Positions 5,588 through 6,377 of a stretch of DNA of 6,377 nt are shown here, in pieces. The translations under genes were made by a program, and so were the position numbers. Positions within the stretch are counted from its first letter, which is position 1; each line of letters begins with the position of its first letter. The stretch comes from Clostridiales bacterium (GTDB lineage Bacteria > Bacillota > Clostridia > Lachnospirales > Lachnospiraceae), in assembly GCA_019418195.1 (NCBI GenBank), contig DYCJ01000111.1, positions 1 through 6,377 on the forward strand, written 5' to 3'. The notes beneath the pieces are model-generated. The model was not told where the DNA came from, ran no database searches, and saw nothing but the letters and a program-made list of their open reading frames with translations.

Positions 5588-5971
5588 GTGAAGATATTTA
5601 TTAATGAAAACAGTCCCCGCCCGATTTATGAGCAGATTGTACAGGCAGTCAAAAATTCCATAGTAAACCGCGAACTTCAGGCCGGGGATATGCTGCCCTC
5701 GATCCGTTCTCTCGCGAGAGATCTGGGTATCAGCGTGATCACCACCAAGCGTGCATACGAAGAACTTGAGAAACAGGGACTCATCTACTCGGAGCAGGGA
5801 AAAGGGTTCTTTGTAAACAAAGTAAACCAGAATCTGCTTCTGGAAAGTCGTCTGAAAGAATATGAAAAAAGGCTTCATGATATAATCCGCGAAGCAAAAG
5901 GACTGGGGCTCTCTCCGGAAGAAGTTTCCGATATGGTTCAAATGTTCTGGGATAACGGAGGTGAAAAGTAA
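5588..5971 (+). CDS. GntR-family transcriptional regulator, YtrA subfamily
   Basis: A 127-residue regulator. The N-terminal winged helix-turn-helix is typical GntR: PIYEQIVQAVKNSI (12-25), LQAGDMLPSIRSLARDLGIS (30-49), then TTKRAYEELEKQGLIYSEQGKGFFV (52-76). Only about 50 residues follow (77-127), a short helical tail for dimerisation instead of a large ligand-binding domain; this short tail defines the YtrA subfamily. Such proteins repress adjacent ABC transporter operons and their own gene. It starts with GTG, preceded by AAGGAAG, 12 bases after the permease stop. Its stop and the next start share one base (TAATG). Being third in the operon, after an ATPase and a permease, is unlike B. subtilis ytrA, which is first. 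The two inverted repeats at 3844-3898 are the likely operators, by inference. Confidence 0.95.
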   Translation: MKIFINENSPRPIYEQIVQAVKNSIVNRELQAGDMLPSIRSLARDLGISVITTKRAYEELEKQGLIYSEQGKGFFVNKVNQNLLLESRLKEYEKRLHDIIREAKGLGLSPEEVSDMVQMFWDNGGEK

Positions 5972-6377
5972 TGACCACATTTTCCTGTACAAATATCACC
6001 AGACGATACAAAAGTTTCTGTCTGGACAATGTATCTTTCTCCATGGAGACCGGATATTTCTATGTGCTTGCAGGTGTAAACGGCTCCGGGAAAACAACAC
6101 TTCTCGACTGTATCACCGGAGTTGACAACGGTTTCCCGCACAGTTTTTCAGGGGATGCACAGATCGGTGACGTCTCACTGAAGACAGACCCGGAAGCATA
6201 CCGCCGGAAACTCGGTTATATCAGTGAAAAATGTCCCTTTTTTATGGAAGAGTCGGTCGCATCGAACGGCCTTATCTACGGTGAATTCTATCGTGACTGG
6301 TCGGTTCGGGATTATTCCGCTTATCTGGCCAGACTGAATATAAGTCCGTCCAAACGGATATACGAACTCTCCAAAGG
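5971..6377 (+). CDS. Second ABC transporter ATP-binding protein, cut by window edge
   Basis: An ABC ATPase whose first 135 codons are present. It has Walker A GVNGSGKT (35-42), LGYISEKCPFFMEESVASNG around the Q-loop region (again without a glutamine at the expected spot), and ends at ELSKG, the beginning of the ABC signature, at the right edge. It is a divergent paralogue of the first ATPase: both share an S-(I/V)-A-x-N-G segment followed by (F/Y)-G. The ATG overlaps the GntR stop by one base and has CGGAGGTG seven to eight bases upstream. Walker B and the rest, and probably a second permease gene, should follow past 6377. The two ATPases may serve two separate permeases or form a heterodimer. 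Confidence 0.95.
   Translation, partial: MTTFSCTNITRRYKSFCLDNVSFSMETGYFYVLAGVNGSGKTTLLDCITGVDNGFPHSFSGDAQIGDVSLKTDPEAYRRKLGYISEKCPFFMEESVASNGLIYGEFYRDWSVRDYSAYLARLNISPSKRIYELSK

Noticed and set aside
5321..6141. Minus-strand frames up to 223 codons opposite the permease, GntR and second ATPase genes
   Set aside because: The longest runs across three well-supported plus-strand genes, lacks a convincing ribosome binding site and has no recognisable domain.
1..6377. CRISPR array, tRNA, insertion sequence or prophage genes
   Set aside because: No regularly spaced repeats, cloverleaf-like segments, transposase or integrase motifs, or terminal inverted repeats were seen on either strand.

Overview
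The window looks like a chromosomal segment of a low-to-mid G+C Firmicute, most likely a Clostridia/Lachnospiraceae-type gut anaerobe. This rests on strong GGAGG-type ribosome binding sites, sigma-A promoters (several with an extended TGn -10), a YtrA-type GntR/ABC operon, and a small four-cysteine protein of a kind I associate with Lachnospiraceae. No species is claimed. There is no tRNA, rRNA, CRISPR array, insertion sequence or prophage structure. No gap between genes exceeds about 225 bases.

Left part, all on the minus strand, read right to left from 3710: a small four-cysteine protein (3522-3710); a HAD-family phosphatase (2715-3452) followed by a hairpin/U-tract terminator (2631-2674); a stand-alone HIRAN-domain protein (2236-2595); a WYL-domain transcriptional regulator with its own promoter (1188-2183); and an AAA-like ATPase that runs off the left edge (1-1067), also with its own promoter. 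The ATPase gene is visibly AT-richer than the right half of the window and may be an acquired accessory gene. HIRAN, WYL and AAA side by side resemble DNA-stress or defence neighbourhoods, but nothing in the sequence proves that they work together.

Right part, plus strand: an operon starts from a clear promoter (TTGACA, 18 bp, TATACT) in the 222-bp divergent gap 3711-3932. It encodes an ABC ATPase (3933-4790), a six-helix membrane protein (4787-5575), a YtrA-subfamily GntR repressor (5588-5971) and a second ABC ATPase (from 5971, cut by the right edge). The genes are coupled by a 4-base ATGA overlap, a 12-base gap and a 1-base TAATG overlap. The likely logic is an autoregulated ABC system of the YtrABCDEF/antibiotic- or envelope-stress type. 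The GntR protein would bind one or both of two perfect inverted repeats that cover the -35 (3844-3868) and the -10/start region (3875-3898). A permease for the second ATPase is expected just beyond 6377.

Three starts are shorter than the longest reading frames allow because the Shine-Dalgarno sequence points inward: HIRAN at 2595, HAD at 3452 and the four-cysteine protein at 3710. The permease start at 4787 is chosen on the same grounds. The most unusual things seen are the double-dyad promoter with a possible Shine-Dalgarno-masking hairpin, the mid-operon position of the regulator, and the HIRAN-WYL-AAA neighbourhood. I did not find a system that I can defend as entirely new.
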